64,000 bases of DNA, taken from contig NZ_JAGJBZ010000003.1 of assembly GCF_020010925.1 (NCBI RefSeq), positions 558,001 to 622,000 of the forward strand, given 5' to 3'. Position numbers and translations under genes: made by a program. The notes beneath the pieces were generated by a model, which saw nothing but the letters and a program-made list of their open reading frames with translations, was not told the origin of the DNA and did not search any database. Of this stretch, positions 1-8,876 are shown piece by piece. Position 1 is the first letter of the stretch. The number at the start of each line of letters is the position of its first letter. Source of the stretch: Streptomyces griseiscabiei. Its GTDB lineage: Bacteria; Actinomycetota; Actinomycetes; Streptomycetales; Streptomycetaceae.

Positions 1-533
1 GTCTGCTCTTCGGCGCGGCGGACGGATGCTCCCTGGAACACCAGGGTTCCTTCGCCCGCTCGTTCTACGGGTCGAAGGGGCGGCAGGCGGGGCTGACGGA
101 CTCCGCCCCGCTGCTGCCCGGCGGCGGCTACCGGGTCCGCGCCCACGAGGTGACCGGTGACTTCGCGGCGCTGTTCGGCGACCGGTCGCGGGCCCGCGAC
201 CTCATCGGACGGCTGGCCTCCCGGGAGGGCCAGCAGAAGTGGGCCGAGACCGCGGACGTCTTCTCGGCGAACCGGCGGGTGCGGCCGGGTGACAGCCCCC
301 TCGAACAGCAGATCGCCCGGCGGCTCACCGGCACGGGCCCCCGCTGTCTCGACGCCTCCGACGTCATGCCCCCGGCCGTCCGGGACGCCTTCTACGAGGC
401 CGTCCTCCTCACCATCGCCCGCGCGGCCGCCGGGAAGGACCTCGACGTTCCGGGGCTGCTGGCGGACGTACAGAAGGTGGCGGAGGCACAGCCGGACCGG
501 GCTCCGGCGTTGCGGACGGTGTGCAGCACGTAG
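1..533 (+). CDS. Solute-binding protein of an ABC transporter, C-terminal part (5' end outside window)
   Basis: The reading frame is open from the left edge (first full codon at base 3) to a TAG at 531-533, so only about 176 C-terminal residues are visible. The fragment resembles the C-terminal lobe of carbohydrate-type extracellular solute-binding proteins: a segment like SFARSFYGSK, then a region that removes whole periods or residues (LASREGQQKWAE, FSANRRV), ending in helices typical of the second lobe. No signal peptide can be assessed because the start is missing. The assignment is by general resemblance only; substrate and partner permeases are not visible. The next gene lies on the opposite strand, so this one ends its transcription unit here. 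Confidence 0.55.
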   Translation, partial: LLFGAADGCSLEHQGSFARSFYGSKGRQAGLTDSAPLLPGGGYRVRAHEVTGDFAALFGDRSRARDLIGRLASREGQQKWAETADVFSANRRVRPGDSPLEQQIARRLTGTGPRCLDASDVMPPAVRDAFYEAVLLTIARAAAGKDLDVPGLLADVQKVAEAQPDRAPALRTVCST

Positions 534-540
534 TCCGCAC

Positions 541-609
541 GTGGTCCGCTCGTGGGCGCACGTGGCCGCTCGTGTGTGGTCCGCTCCTGGTCGCACGTGG
601 CCGCTCGTG
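541..609. repeat. Imperfect 35-bp tandem duplication downstream of the first gene
   Basis: Two copies of a unit of 34-35 bp lie head to tail at 541-575 and 576-609. They share the 18-bp stretch CGCACGTGGCCGCTCGTG at 557-574 and 592-609 and both begin with GTGGTCCGCTC. The repeat fills the gap between two convergent genes. No function is evident. Confidence 0.8.
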
Positions 610-624
610 GTCCGCGGCGGCGTG

Positions 625-1593
625 TCAGCGGGGCTCGGGGCGGGAGGCGTGGAAGGTGCGGCGGTAGGCGTCCGGGGGGACGCCCAGGGTGCGGTGGAAG
701 TGGCGGCGCAGGGTGGCGGCGGTGCCCATGCCGGTGGCGGTCGCGATGGTGTCGACGCTGTGCACGGTGGTCTCCAGGAGTTCCTGGGCGCGCCGGACGC
801 GCTGGGTGAGGAGCCACTGGAGCGGGGTGGTGCCGGTGGCCGCGTGGAAGTGGCGGGTGAGGGTGCGGGAGCTCATGTTCGCCCGGCGGGCCAGGTCCTC
901 GACGGTCAGGGGCTGGTCGAGGCGTTCGAGGACCCAGGGCAGCAGGTCGGTCAGCGGGTGGTCGTCGCGCAGGGGGACCGGCGCGGGGACGAACTGGGCC
1001 TGACCGCCGGAACGGTGCGGGGGGACGACCAGCCGGCGGGCCACCGTGTTGGCCGCTGCCGAGCCGTGGTCGAGGCGGACCAGGTGCAGACAGAGGTCCA
1101 TCGCGGCGGCCTTGCCCGCCGAGGTGAGCACGCTGCCGTTGTCGACGTAGAGGACGTCCGGGTCGACCTCCACCTCGGGGAAGCGGGCGGCCAGGACGTC
1201 CGTGTGGGCCCAGTGTGTGGTCGCCCGGCGGCCGTTCAGCAGGCCCGCGGCGGCCAGTACGAACGCGCCGGTGCAGAGCGAGGCGATACGCGCGCCCGCG
1301 TCGTGCGCCGCGCGCACCGCCTCGACCAGGGCGGCGGGCGGCTCCTCGTCCACATCGGCCCAGCCGGGGACGATCACCGTGTCGGCCTCGGCGAGCCGGT
1401 CCAGGCCGTGGTCCGGCTCCAGCCGGAAGCGGCCCACCGTGACGGGGCCGGGACCGCAGAGGACGAACTCGTACCAGGGAGCCACCAGATGCGAGAGGTC
1501 GGAGCCGAACACCTCGTGGGCCAGGGAGAGTTCGAAGTGCAGCATGCCGTCGGTGACGGCCATGGCGAGGGTGGTCCCGTCCGGTGTGGGCAT
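625..1593 (-). CDS. GlxA-type AraC family transcriptional regulator
   Basis: A 322-residue protein with the two-domain layout of GlxA/FtrA regulators. The N-terminal half (about 1-190) is a DJ-1/PfpI-like class I amidotransferase fold, including the segment ARIASLCTGAFVLAAAGLL around its nucleophile-elbow cysteine. The C-terminal half (about 215-320) carries the double AraC helix-turn-helix, with MSSRTLTRHFHAATG and AAATLRRHFHRTLG-like second motifs. Family members are cytoplasmic DNA-binding proteins whose DJ-1 domain is usually a ligand or redox sensor. The ATG at 1593 begins the PfpI domain directly. It is divergent from the saccharopine-dehydrogenase-like gene about 110 bp away, so it may control that gene; this is inference from position. 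Confidence 0.85.
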   Translation of the reverse strand: MPTPDGTTLAMAVTDGMLHFELSLAHEVFGSDLSHLVAPWYEFVLCGPGPVTVGRFRLEPDHGLDRLAEADTVIVPGWADVDEEPPAALVEAVRAAHDAGARIASLCTGAFVLAAAGLLNGRRATTHWAHTDVLAARFPEVEVDPDVLYVDNGSVLTSAGKAAAMDLCLHLVRLDHGSAAANTVARRLVVPPHRSGGQAQFVPAPVPLRDDHPLTDLLPWVLERLDQPLTVEDLARRANMSSRTLTRHFHAATGTTPLQWLLTQRVRRAQELLETTVHSVDTIATATGMGTAATLRRHFHRTLGVPPDAYRRTFHASRPEPR

Positions 1594-1703
1594 GTCGGAA
1601 AGTGTACGGGCATCGTCGTTCCGGACACTCGTGGTGGCGCTCCGCTCCCGGAAGGATGGCGGTGTCGGGGCGGTCGGCGCCCCCGGGAACGCGGGGAGAA
1701 CTC

Positions 1704-2837
1704 ATGGCTACGGGGAGCGCGGAGCGGATGCGGAGTGCGGGGCGCGCGGGGCGTACGGTCGCGGTGTTCGGGGCGTACGGGCACACCGGGCGCTTCGTGG
1801 TGGCGGAGCTGCGGGCGCGCGGGTTCGTGCCGGTGGCGGTCGGGCGGGACGCGGGGAAGCTGCGGGCGCTCGTCGCGGATCAGCCGGGGACGGGGACGGG
1901 GACGGGGACGGGGGCGGGGACGGGGGCGGGGACGAAGCCGGCGCTCGACGCGCGGGTGGCCTCCGTCGGTGAACCGGCCTCGCTGGACCGGGCGTTGGCC
2001 GGGGTCGACGCCGTGGTCAACTGCGCCGGGCCCTTCGCGGAGACGGCCGGGCCGGTGATCGAGGCGGCACTGCGTGCCGGGATCCCGTATGTGGACGTGG
2101 CGGCCGAGATCGAGGCGAACCTCGACACCTTCGCGGAGTTCGGGGAGCGGGCCCGCGCGGCGGGGGTCGTCGTGGTGCCCGCGATGGCGTTCTTCGGCGG
2201 GCTCGGCGATCTGCTGGTCACCGCCGCGATCGAGTCGGCCGACTGGGCGGCGGCCGACGAGGCGCATGTCGCGTACGGGCTGAGCGGGTGGCACCCCACG
2301 GAGGGGACGCGGGTCGCCGGCGCGGTCTCGCGGCGGCGCAGGGGCGGGCGGCGGGTGCGGTACAGCGAGGGCCGGCTGGAGTACCGGGACGACGCGGCGC
2401 CCGCCACGAAGTGGGACTTCCCCGAGCCGCTGGGGACCCGCGCGGTGATCGGGGAGTTCAGCATGGCCGATGTCGTCACCGTGCCCAGCCATCTGGCCGT
2501 CCCCGAGGTGCGGACGTACATGACGGCCGAGGCCGCGCGCGACCTGGCGGCTCCCGACACGCCCGCCCCGGCCGCCGTCGACGAGCACGGGCGCTCCGCG
2601 CAGACCTTCCTGGTGGACGCCGTCGTGCGCTCCGGGGGCGTGGAACGGCGTGCCGTCGCGCGCGGGCAGGACATCTACGCCGTCAGCGCGCCCCTCGCGG
2701 TGGAGGCGGTCCGGCGGGTGGTGGAGGGGCGGACCAAGGGGGTCGGGGTGCTCTCCGCCGGGGCCGCGTTCGACGCCGCGGACTTCCTGCGGGCGCTGGC
2801 CGGGCAGGGGCACCTCTCGGTCGAGGTGGGGGCGTAG
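1704..2837 (+). CDS. Saccharopine dehydrogenase-like / trans-acting enoyl reductase family oxidoreductase
   Basis: A 377-residue protein opening with a Rossmann motif (TVAVFGAYGHTGRFVVAEL, about residues 14-32), followed by the family's conserved GVDAVVNCAGPF and DVAAEIEAN segments. Members are NAD(P)-dependent oxidoreductases related to saccharopine dehydrogenase; the substrate here is unknown. I chose the ATG at 1704 because GGGGAGAA lies just upstream and the frame before it has no domain content. A GGGGAC/GGGGCG hexamer tract at about 1887-1932 encodes a Gly-Thr/Ala-Gly repeat between the first beta-alpha-beta unit and the rest of the domain. It looks like slipped-strand expansion in a tolerant loop. 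It could be the target of the divergent AraC-type regulator. Confidence 0.75.
   Translation: MATGSAERMRSAGRAGRTVAVFGAYGHTGRFVVAELRARGFVPVAVGRDAGKLRALVADQPGTGTGTGTGAGTGAGTKPALDARVASVGEPASLDRALAGVDAVVNCAGPFAETAGPVIEAALRAGIPYVDVAAEIEANLDTFAEFGERARAAGVVVVPAMAFFGGLGDLLVTAAIESADWAAADEAHVAYGLSGWHPTEGTRVAGAVSRRRRGGRRVRYSEGRLEYRDDAAPATKWDFPEPLGTRAVIGEFSMADVVTVPSHLAVPEVRTYMTAEAARDLAAPDTPAPAAVDEHGRSAQTFLVDAVVRSGGVERRAVARGQDIYAVSAPLAVEAVRRVVEGRTKGVGVLSAGAAFDAADFLRALAGQGHLSVEVGA
1887..1932 (+). repeat. In-frame GGGGAC/GGGGCG hexamer tract
   Basis: About seven imperfect copies of GGGGAC or GGGGCG encode a Gly-Thr/Gly-Ala dipeptide run inside the saccharopine-dehydrogenase-like protein. The period is a multiple of three, so copy-number change would keep the frame. 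Confidence 0.8.
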
Positions 2838-2859
2838 GGCGTAGGGGGTAGACCGAGAA

Positions 2860-3606
2860 CTAGCTCTCCGGTGGCCGGTGCGGGCTCGCCGGCGGCGGGG
2901 CCGGGGTGCCCGGGACGATCAGGCCCGTTTCGTACGCCACCACCACGGCCTGGGCGCGGTCGCGGAGGCGGAGCTTGGCGAGGATGCGGGCGACATGGGT
3001 CTTGACGGTGGCCTCGCTGAGACGGAAGTGGGCGGCCAGTTCGGTGTTGCTGAGGCCGGTGGCGAGGGAGCGGAGCACCTGGAGTTCGCGGGGGGTGAGG
3101 GGCGCCAGATCGCGGTGGAGGGCGGGGGTCTCGGGGGTGGGGGAGACGAAGCGCTCGATCAGCCGGCGGGTGATGGCGGGGGAGAGCAGGGCGTCGCCGG
3201 TGCGGGCCAGCCGGACGGCGGCCACCAGGTGTTCGGGGGTGACGTCCTTGAGGAGGAAGCCGCTGGCGCCGGCGGTGAGGGCCGCGTACACGTAGCGGTC
3301 CAGGTCGAACGTGGTCAGCATGAGCACGCGGGGCGGGTCGGGGACCGTGCCGGAGAGGATGCGGCGCGTCGCCTCCAGACCGTCCGTGCCCGGCATCCGG
3401 ATGTCCATCAGGACCAGGTCGGGGCGTGTGCGGTGGACCGCCTCCAGCGCCTGGTCGCCGTCGGCCGCCTCGCCGACCACGTCGATGCCGTCCGCGGACA
3501 GGATCATGCTGAACCCGGTCCGCACCAGCGCCTGGTCGTCGGCGATCACCACACGGGGGCGGTCCGCCTCGACGGGGTTCCGGGCGAGGGGGTGGCCGAC
3601 GGTCAT
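2860..3606 (-). CDS. NarL/FixJ-family two-component response regulator
   Basis: A 248-residue response regulator. The receiver domain occupies about residues 18-135, with acidic pocket DD at 23-24, phosphoacceptor Asp68 in LVLMDIRMPG, the Thr of MLTTFD and the Lys of GFLLKDV. A LuxR-type helix-turn-helix follows at about 170-230 (LTPRELQVLRSLATGLSNTE, then LSEATVKTHVARILAKL). The N-terminal ~16 residues precede the receiver and are poorly conserved. Its ATG at 3604-3606 overlaps the TGA of the kinase gene (ATGA), so the two are translationally coupled. The regulator probably controls the divergent ABC exporter operon starting at 5508, a common arrangement in Streptomyces; this is inference from gene order. 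Confidence 0.92.
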   Translation of the reverse strand: MTVGHPLARNPVEADRPRVVIADDQALVRTGFSMILSADGIDVVGEAADGDQALEAVHRTRPDLVLMDIRMPGTDGLEATRRILSGTVPDPPRVLMLTTFDLDRYVYAALTAGASGFLLKDVTPEHLVAAVRLARTGDALLSPAITRRLIERFVSPTPETPALHRDLAPLTPRELQVLRSLATGLSNTELAAHFRLSEATVKTHVARILAKLRLRDRAQAVVVAYETGLIVPGTPAPPPASPHRPPES

Positions 3607-5303
3607 GACGGGGTCCGGGGGTGTGGGGCGGTGGGTGGTGTGAGGTCGGGAAGGCCCGTGGGTTCGGTGGGCTCGGTGGGCTCGATGGGGTCGGTGGGTG
3701 GGGGCGTGCCGGGCGGAGGGGGCGTGAGCGGGATGACCGCCCGGACGCGGTAGCCGCCGGTCGGGCGGGGGCCCGTGTGGAGGGTGCCGTGGTGGAGGGC
3801 GAGGCGTTCGCGCAGGCCCAGGAGCCCCCGGCCGGTGCCGGTCGTGGCCGCGGGGGTGGGGGCGCCGCCGGTGTCCGTGATGTCCAGGCGCAGCGCGGTG
3901 GGCGTGTGGTCGACGGTGACCCGGACCCGGGCGCCCGCCGCGTGCTTGACCGTGTTCGTCAGGGCCTCCTGGACGACGCGGTACGCGGCCAGATCGGCAC
4001 CCGGCGACAGCGGGGACGCCGGGGTGCCGGTGACCGTCAGCTCCACGGGGACACCGGAGGCGCGGACCCGGGAGGTGAGGGCCGGGAGCTGGTCCAGGCC
4101 CGGTTGCGGGGCCAGCTCCGTGTCCACGGTGGGTCCGGCCGGGGAGACGGAGCCGACCGCCGCCGTGTCCCCGACGGCAGGCGGGGCCCAGGGGCCGAGC
4201 GGCGCCCCGTGCGGGCCACCGCTCGGCGCCCCGAACGGGCCGGTCGACGTCTCCCTCGTCGGCTTCTCCCCCGCCGGCGTGGCGTGGTCCTCGTCGGACA
4301 TCGTCAACAGGCCCATCACATGGCGGAGTTCGGTCATCACCGTACGGCCGCCCGACTCCACGGCGAGGAGCGCCTCGCGGGCCCGGTCGGGCGCGGTGTC
4401 CATGATCTTGCGGGCCGCGCCCGCCTGGATGACCATCACGCTCACATTGTGGGTGACGACGTCGTGCAACTCCCGGGCGATACGGGAGCGTTCGTGCTCG
4501 ACGGCGAGACGGGTCGCCGCCTCCTGCTGTTCCTGGAGGGCGTGCACCCGCTGTTTCCAGGTGTGGATCGCGTTGGCCCCGAGCCCCACCCCGAGCAGGA
4601 CGAGGAACGGGATCACGCCCGGGGTGACGTACGGAAAGTTCTCCTCGGCGAGCGCCGCGACCAGGGCGGCGCCCGCCACCAGACCGGTGAGCGCGCGCAG
4701 CCGGTACGGGCTGTGGACGGCCGCGCTGTACGCGGCGACCAGGCAGGTCAGGAACGTGTACTCGGTCGCCCCGCCCGCCCCCAGCCGCTGGTTGAACACC
4801 GTCGTCGTGACGATCACCGCGCAGAACGCGGCCAGCGGGTGGCGACGGCGGACCAGCAGCGGCAGCGCGGTCAGGGCGGCGAGGAGCAGCTGCCAGGTGT
4901 GGGGCGCACCGAGATCCGGCGCCGGAAACGGCGGTGCCGGCAGCGCCGGCGGTGGTTCCGGTCCGGCTCCGGTGATCGGTGCCAGCACCCTGTGCGGCAG
5001 CCGCGGGACCGTGCCCACGCCCTGCTCCAGCGTGGCGGCGACCGTGCAGGCGGCCAGCAGAAGGGCGAGGCAGGCGTCGGCGGTCCAGGCCCAGCGGGAG
5101 AGGCGGGGGAGCGGCCTCCTGGCGCGGAGGAGGGGCGACAGGCCGTCCCGCCGGGCCCGCACGAGCGCCGCCCGTACGGCCGCCCACACCCCCGCCGCCC
5201 GGGCGGTCACCGCCCCGGCCGCCCCTGCCGAGCCCGTCGGTTCCGCCGTCCCCGCCGCCCCCGCCGTCCGCGTCGCCTTCTTCCGTGTCTCCCCGCCGCC
5301 CAT
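3603..5303 (-). CDS. Two-component sensor histidine kinase (HisKA_3 / NarL type)
   Basis: A 566-residue membrane kinase starting at ATG 5303. A charged N-terminal stretch is followed by about six hydrophobic segments (residues ~75-250; for example CLALLLAACTVAATL and VIPFLVLLGVGLGANAI). Next comes the HisKA_3 dimerisation domain with the phosphoacceptor His near residue 279 (RIARELHDVVTHN). A low-complexity loop separates this from the ATPase domain, which has an N-box (VQEALTNTVKHA), DITDTGG and a final GRGLLGLRERL. There is no periplasmic sensory domain of note, so the signal is probably read within or near the membrane, as in LiaS/DesK-like kinases. It is coupled to the response regulator by a 4-bp overlap. 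It lies divergent from an ABC exporter that it may regulate through that partner. Confidence 0.92.
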   Translation of the reverse strand: MGGGETRKKATRTAGAAGTAEPTGSAGAAGAVTARAAGVWAAVRAALVRARRDGLSPLLRARRPLPRLSRWAWTADACLALLLAACTVAATLEQGVGTVPRLPHRVLAPITGAGPEPPPALPAPPFPAPDLGAPHTWQLLLAALTALPLLVRRRHPLAAFCAVIVTTTVFNQRLGAGGATEYTFLTCLVAAYSAAVHSPYRLRALTGLVAGAALVAALAEENFPYVTPGVIPFLVLLGVGLGANAIHTWKQRVHALQEQQEAATRLAVEHERSRIARELHDVVTHNVSVMVIQAGAARKIMDTAPDRAREALLAVESGGRTVMTELRHVMGLLTMSDEDHATPAGEKPTRETSTGPFGAPSGGPHGAPLGPWAPPAVGDTAAVGSVSPAGPTVDTELAPQPGLDQLPALTSRVRASGVPVELTVTGTPASPLSPGADLAAYRVVQEALTNTVKHAAGARVRVTVDHTPTALRLDITDTGGAPTPAATTGTGRGLLGLRERLALHHGTLHTGPRPTGGYRVRAVIPLTPPPPGTPPPTDPIEPTEPTEPTGLPDLTPPTAPHPRTPS

Positions 5304-5360
5304 GGGAGCAGTGTGGCAAGCGGCGGTGGGCGGCACATCCGTCGTGGTGGGGACGGGGCG

Positions 5361-5379
5361 TACATCGTCCGCCTACATC
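5361..5379 (+). promoter_or_regulatory. Candidate direct-repeat site in the kinase / ABC-exporter divergent promoter
   Basis: TACATC occurs at 5361-5366 and again at 5374-5379, a 13-bp spacing, inside the 204-bp gap between the divergent kinase and exporter genes. LuxR-type response regulators often bind repeated half sites, but the repeat is short and could be chance. Confidence 0.25.
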
Positions 5380-5507
5380 TCGGGGATGACGTGCGCGCGG
5401 GGTACGTCCGGTACGGCAGCGGGGTTCGCCGCAGAGGGCGACGACCGGGGGCGGGGGTCGTCCCTAGCGTCGGGGCGACACGTCAACCACCGTTCTGGGG
5501 AGGCTCC

Positions 5508-6290
5508 GTGGGCACCACCACGACCCCGTCCACCGCCGCGTCCGGCACCGCCGCCGCGCCCGTCATCGACATCCATGAGGTGAGCAGGGCGTACGGAGGT
5601 GAGGGGCCGCCCGCGCTCGACGGGGTCTCGCTGCGGGTGCGGGCCGGGGAGGCGGTGAGTGTCGTCGGGCCGTCGGGGAGCGGCAAGTCGACGCTGCTCA
5701 ACCTCATCGCCGGGCTGGACAGGCCGAGTTCGGGGAGCGTCACGGTCGACGGGGTGCGGGTGGACCGGCTGGGGGAGGCCGGGTCGGCGCGGTACCGGCG
5801 GGCCAAGGTCGGGATGGTCTTCCAGTTCTTCAACCTGCTGGACGACCTGAGCGTCGTCGACAATGTGCTGCTGCCCGCCCAACTGGCGGGCATGGGCGGG
5901 GCGGAGGCCCGGCGGCGGGCGGCGGGACTGCTGGAGTACCTCCGCGTCGACCGGCACGCCGACGCGTATCCCGGGCGGTTGTCGGGCGGCGAACGGCAAC
6001 GGGTCGCCGTGGCACGTGCGTTGATGAACCGCCCGGCCCTGCTCCTCGCCGACGAACCCACCGGCGCGCTCGACACCGCGTCCGGCGACGACGTCCGTGC
6101 CCTCCTCACCGAACTCCACGCGGACGGACAGACGATCGTCCTCGTCACCCATGACCCGCGCCTCGCCGAGTCCTGCGCGAACCGGACGGTGGAGCTGGTC
6201 GACGGCCGGATCGTGCGGGACGTGGTGCGTGGCCCGGTGGCCGACACACCGGGTGACGCCGTGCGCGACACGACGGTGGTGGACCGGTGA
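5508..6290 (+). CDS. ABC transporter ATP-binding protein (MacB/LolD type)
   Basis: A 260-residue ATPase with Walker A GPSGSGKST (near residue 55), Q-loop in VFQFFNLLDD, signature LSGGERQRVAVARA, Walker B LLLADEPTGALD and the H-loop VTHD. The short helical features and the DEPTGALD form place it with MacB/LolD/FtsE-type ATPases that partner FtsX-like permeases. The GTG at 5508 is preferred because GGGGAGG lies at 5497-5503 with normal spacing. Its TGA overlaps the GTG of the permease gene (GTGA at 6287-6290). Together they should form a membrane complex that moves peptides, lipids or antibiotics. The divergent two-component genes suggest an envelope-stress or antibiotic-detoxification module. 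Confidence 0.93.
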   Translation: MGTTTTPSTAASGTAAAPVIDIHEVSRAYGGEGPPALDGVSLRVRAGEAVSVVGPSGSGKSTLLNLIAGLDRPSSGSVTVDGVRVDRLGEAGSARYRRAKVGMVFQFFNLLDDLSVVDNVLLPAQLAGMGGAEARRRAAGLLEYLRVDRHADAYPGRLSGGERQRVAVARALMNRPALLLADEPTGALDTASGDDVRALLTELHADGQTIVLVTHDPRLAESCANRTVELVDGRIVRDVVRGPVADTPGDAVRDTTVVDR

Positions 6291-8839
6291 GCGCGCTCGG
6301 GCGGGTGGTGCGGGCCGGGGTGACGCGGCGGCGGGTGCCGACCGTGGTGATGGTGCTGACGACGCTGATGGCCGTGACCGCGTCGGTGCTGGCGGTCGGG
6401 CTGCTCGTCGCCGCGCGGGCGCCCTTCGAACGGGCCTTCGCGGAGCGGCGGGGCGCGCATCTGACCGGGCAGTTCGACGGGACGAGGGTGACGGCGGCAC
6501 GGCTCGCGGCGACCGCCGAGGTCCCCGGGGTGACCGCCGTGGCCGGGCCCTTCCCGGTCGTCTCGGTACGGCCCCGGACCGTCACGGGGTCCGACTTCGT
6601 GCCGGCCGGGGTGGATCTGCCCCCGCTGACCGTCGTCGGGCGGAAGGACGCGGGCGGGCCCGTCGACGAGATCGACCTGACCGAGGGCGAGTGGGCCACC
6701 CGGCCCGGCCAGATCGTCCTGGCCACCGGCAGCGCACCCGTGCGGCCGGGCGCCCGCCTGACGTTCCCCGACGCGCCGGGGAGCCCGACCCTGACCGTGG
6801 TCGGCATCGCCCGCTCGGTCACCGGCACCGGGGACGCCTGGGTCACTCCTGCCCAGGCGGAGGGGCTCGCGGAGGGGCTGACGGCGGGACCGGCGGGGGA
6901 GGGCGCCGGGAGCACGGGGGATACGGGTGGCCGTGCGGGCGCCGGGGCCTCGTACGAGATGCTCTACCGCTTCCGGGACGCCGCCACCGAGGACGACATC
7001 GCCGCCGCGCGGGCCGCGATCGTGGCGGCCGTGCCGGAGGGCGCGCTGAGCGGGGCGCGGTCGTATCTGACGGTGCGGCAGGGGGAGACGGCGAACGCGC
7101 TGGCCTTCGTGCCGTTCCTGGCGGCCTTCGGCGTGCTCGGGCTGTGTCTGTCGGTGCTGGTGATCGGGATCGTGGTCGGTGGGGCCGTGGGGGCGGCGAC
7201 CCGGCGCATCGGTGTGCTCAAGGCGCTCGGGTTCACGCCCGCGCAGGTCGTCCGGGCCTATGTGGCACAGGCGTTGCTGCCGGCGGTGGTCGGCTGTGTC
7301 CTCGGGGTGGCGCTCGGCAACGCGCTGGCCGTGCCGGTGCTGCACGAGGTCGGGGAGGCGTTCGGCGCGCCGGCCGGGGGGATTCCGGTGTGGGTGGACG
7401 TCGCCGTCCCCGGCGCCGCGCTCCTGCTGGTCGCCTGCGCGGCCGTGCTGCCCGCCCTGCGCGCCGGCCGGCTGCGGACGGTGGAGGCGATCGCCGTCGG
7501 GGGCGGGGCCAGGGGGACCGCCCGGGGCGAGACCGGGCGGGACCGTGGACGGTCGACGCGGAGGTCCCCGCGAGGGTTCCCGGCGGGCCGCTTCGCCGCG
7601 GCTCGGTACACCGCCGTACGACTCACCGCGCGACTCGCCGCCCGGCTGCCGTTGCCGCGGGCCCTGGGGCTGGGGCTGGCGTATCCGTTCGCCCGGCCCG
7701 CGCGGGCGGCGACGGTGGGCGCGGCGGTCGCCTTCGGCGCCGTGTCCGTCACGTTCGCCGTGGGGCTCGCGCTGACGCTGGGCGCGGTCCAGGAGGGCCG
7801 CATGCTCGACCCGGCCGGATCGGCCGTCGTGGAGTCCGGCGGCGGGCAGGGGCCGCCCGGCGCGGACGTCGTACCGGCGGACGGGGGCGGCCGGGCGGCG
7901 GAGAAGGCCGATCCGGCGGCGGTGGCGGCCGTGCTCCGGGCCCAGGACGGCACCGAACGGTTCTACGGCACCGCGCAGGCCCAGGTCGGCGCCTCGGGGG
8001 TCACCGGCGCGACGACCGTCGTGGCGTACGAGGGCGACTCGGCGTGGGGCGCTCCCGGGCTGGTCTCGGGGCACTGGCTCGACGGGCCGGGCCAGGCCGT
8101 GGTCACCGGGCGGTTCCTGACGGCCGCCGGGATCGGGGTGGGGGACACGGTGACCCTCACGGACCAGGGCCGCCGGGCCACCGTACGGATCGTCGGCGAG
8201 GCCTTCTTCACCCAGGGCGAGGGGATGGTGCTGCTCACCTCGACGGCCACGCTCACCGAACTCGGGCTGGGGGAGGGGGCGTCGCCGGGCCGGTTCCACG
8301 TACGGATGGCGCCCGGCACGGACCCGGCCCGCTACCTGGACGGGCTGAACCGTGCCCTCGACGACGCGGGTCTCGGTGCCTTCGCCCACGGGGACACGGG
8401 TGACTCCTCCAGCGTGATCGTGGCCATGGACGCGCTGATCGGGATGCTCACGCTGATGCTCGTCGTGGTCGCCGGGCTGGGCGTCCTGAACACGGTCGTC
8501 CTCGACACCCGCGACCGCGTCCACGACCTCGGCGTCCTCAAGGCCCTCGGCATGACACCCCGCCAGACCGTCGCCATGGTCGTGACGTCCGTCGCCGGGG
8601 TCGGCCTGCTCGCGGGGCTGGTGGCCGTACCGGCCGGGATCGCCCTGCACCGGGCCGTCACCCCCTTCATGGCCGACGCCGTCGGCATGACCCTCCCACC
8701 CGCCCACCTCGCCGTGTACGGCCTCCCCGCCCTCACCGCCCTCGCCCTCGGCGGCCTCGTCATCGCCGTGACGGGCGCACTGCTCCCGGCCGGCTGGGCG
8801 GCGAGGACGCCCACGGCGACGGCACTGCGGACGGAGTAG
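6287..8839 (+). CDS. FtsX-like ABC transporter permease
   Basis: An 850-residue protein with the duplicated FtsX layout. There is a first transmembrane helix (VVMVLTTLMAVTASVLAVGLLVAA), a large extracytoplasmic domain (about 55-265), three helices (about 275-405), then a second copy with a helix near 470-500, another extracytoplasmic domain and three C-terminal helices ending near residue 845. Each half has the FtsX motif where the membrane domain resumes (RIGVLKALGFTPAQV and DLGVLKALGMTPRQT). It starts with a GTG overlapping the ATPase stop. A low-complexity, Arg/Gly-rich cytoplasmic linker at about 405-440 joins the halves. The gene is followed by a G-rich tract rather than an ordinary hairpin. 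Confidence 0.92.
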   Translation: MSALGRVVRAGVTRRRVPTVVMVLTTLMAVTASVLAVGLLVAARAPFERAFAERRGAHLTGQFDGTRVTAARLAATAEVPGVTAVAGPFPVVSVRPRTVTGSDFVPAGVDLPPLTVVGRKDAGGPVDEIDLTEGEWATRPGQIVLATGSAPVRPGARLTFPDAPGSPTLTVVGIARSVTGTGDAWVTPAQAEGLAEGLTAGPAGEGAGSTGDTGGRAGAGASYEMLYRFRDAATEDDIAAARAAIVAAVPEGALSGARSYLTVRQGETANALAFVPFLAAFGVLGLCLSVLVIGIVVGGAVGAATRRIGVLKALGFTPAQVVRAYVAQALLPAVVGCVLGVALGNALAVPVLHEVGEAFGAPAGGIPVWVDVAVPGAALLLVACAAVLPALRAGRLRTVEAIAVGGGARGTARGETGRDRGRSTRRSPRGFPAGRFAAARYTAVRLTARLAARLPLPRALGLGLAYPFARPARAATVGAAVAFGAVSVTFAVGLALTLGAVQEGRMLDPAGSAVVESGGGQGPPGADVVPADGGGRAAEKADPAAVAAVLRAQDGTERFYGTAQAQVGASGVTGATTVVAYEGDSAWGAPGLVSGHWLDGPGQAVVTGRFLTAAGIGVGDTVTLTDQGRRATVRIVGEAFFTQGEGMVLLTSTATLTELGLGEGASPGRFHVRMAPGTDPARYLDGLNRALDDAGLGAFAHGDTGDSSSVIVAMDALIGMLTLMLVVVAGLGVLNTVVLDTRDRVHDLGVLKALGMTPRQTVAMVVTSVAGVGLLAGLVAVPAGIALHRAVTPFMADAVGMTLPPAHLAVYGLPALTALALGGLVIAVTGALLPAGWAARTPTATALRTE

Positions 8840-8841
8840 CC

Positions 8842-8876
8842 GGGGGAGGGGAGGGGAGGGGACGGGCCGGGGAGGG
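8842..8876 (+). other. G-quadruplex-prone G-run cluster after the FtsX permease
   Basis: Seven G-runs of 3-5 bases (5,4,4,4,3,4,3) separated by 1-2 nt begin three bases after the permease stop codon. On the coding strand, and therefore in the mRNA, this meets the usual G3+N1-7 quadruplex pattern with unusually short loops. The role is unknown; it sits where a terminator would be expected. Confidence 0.6.

Noticed and set aside
157..2058. Plus-strand 633-codon open frame across the AraC-type gene
   Set aside because: Antisense to a clear GlxA-type regulator; no ribosome site and low-complexity translation.
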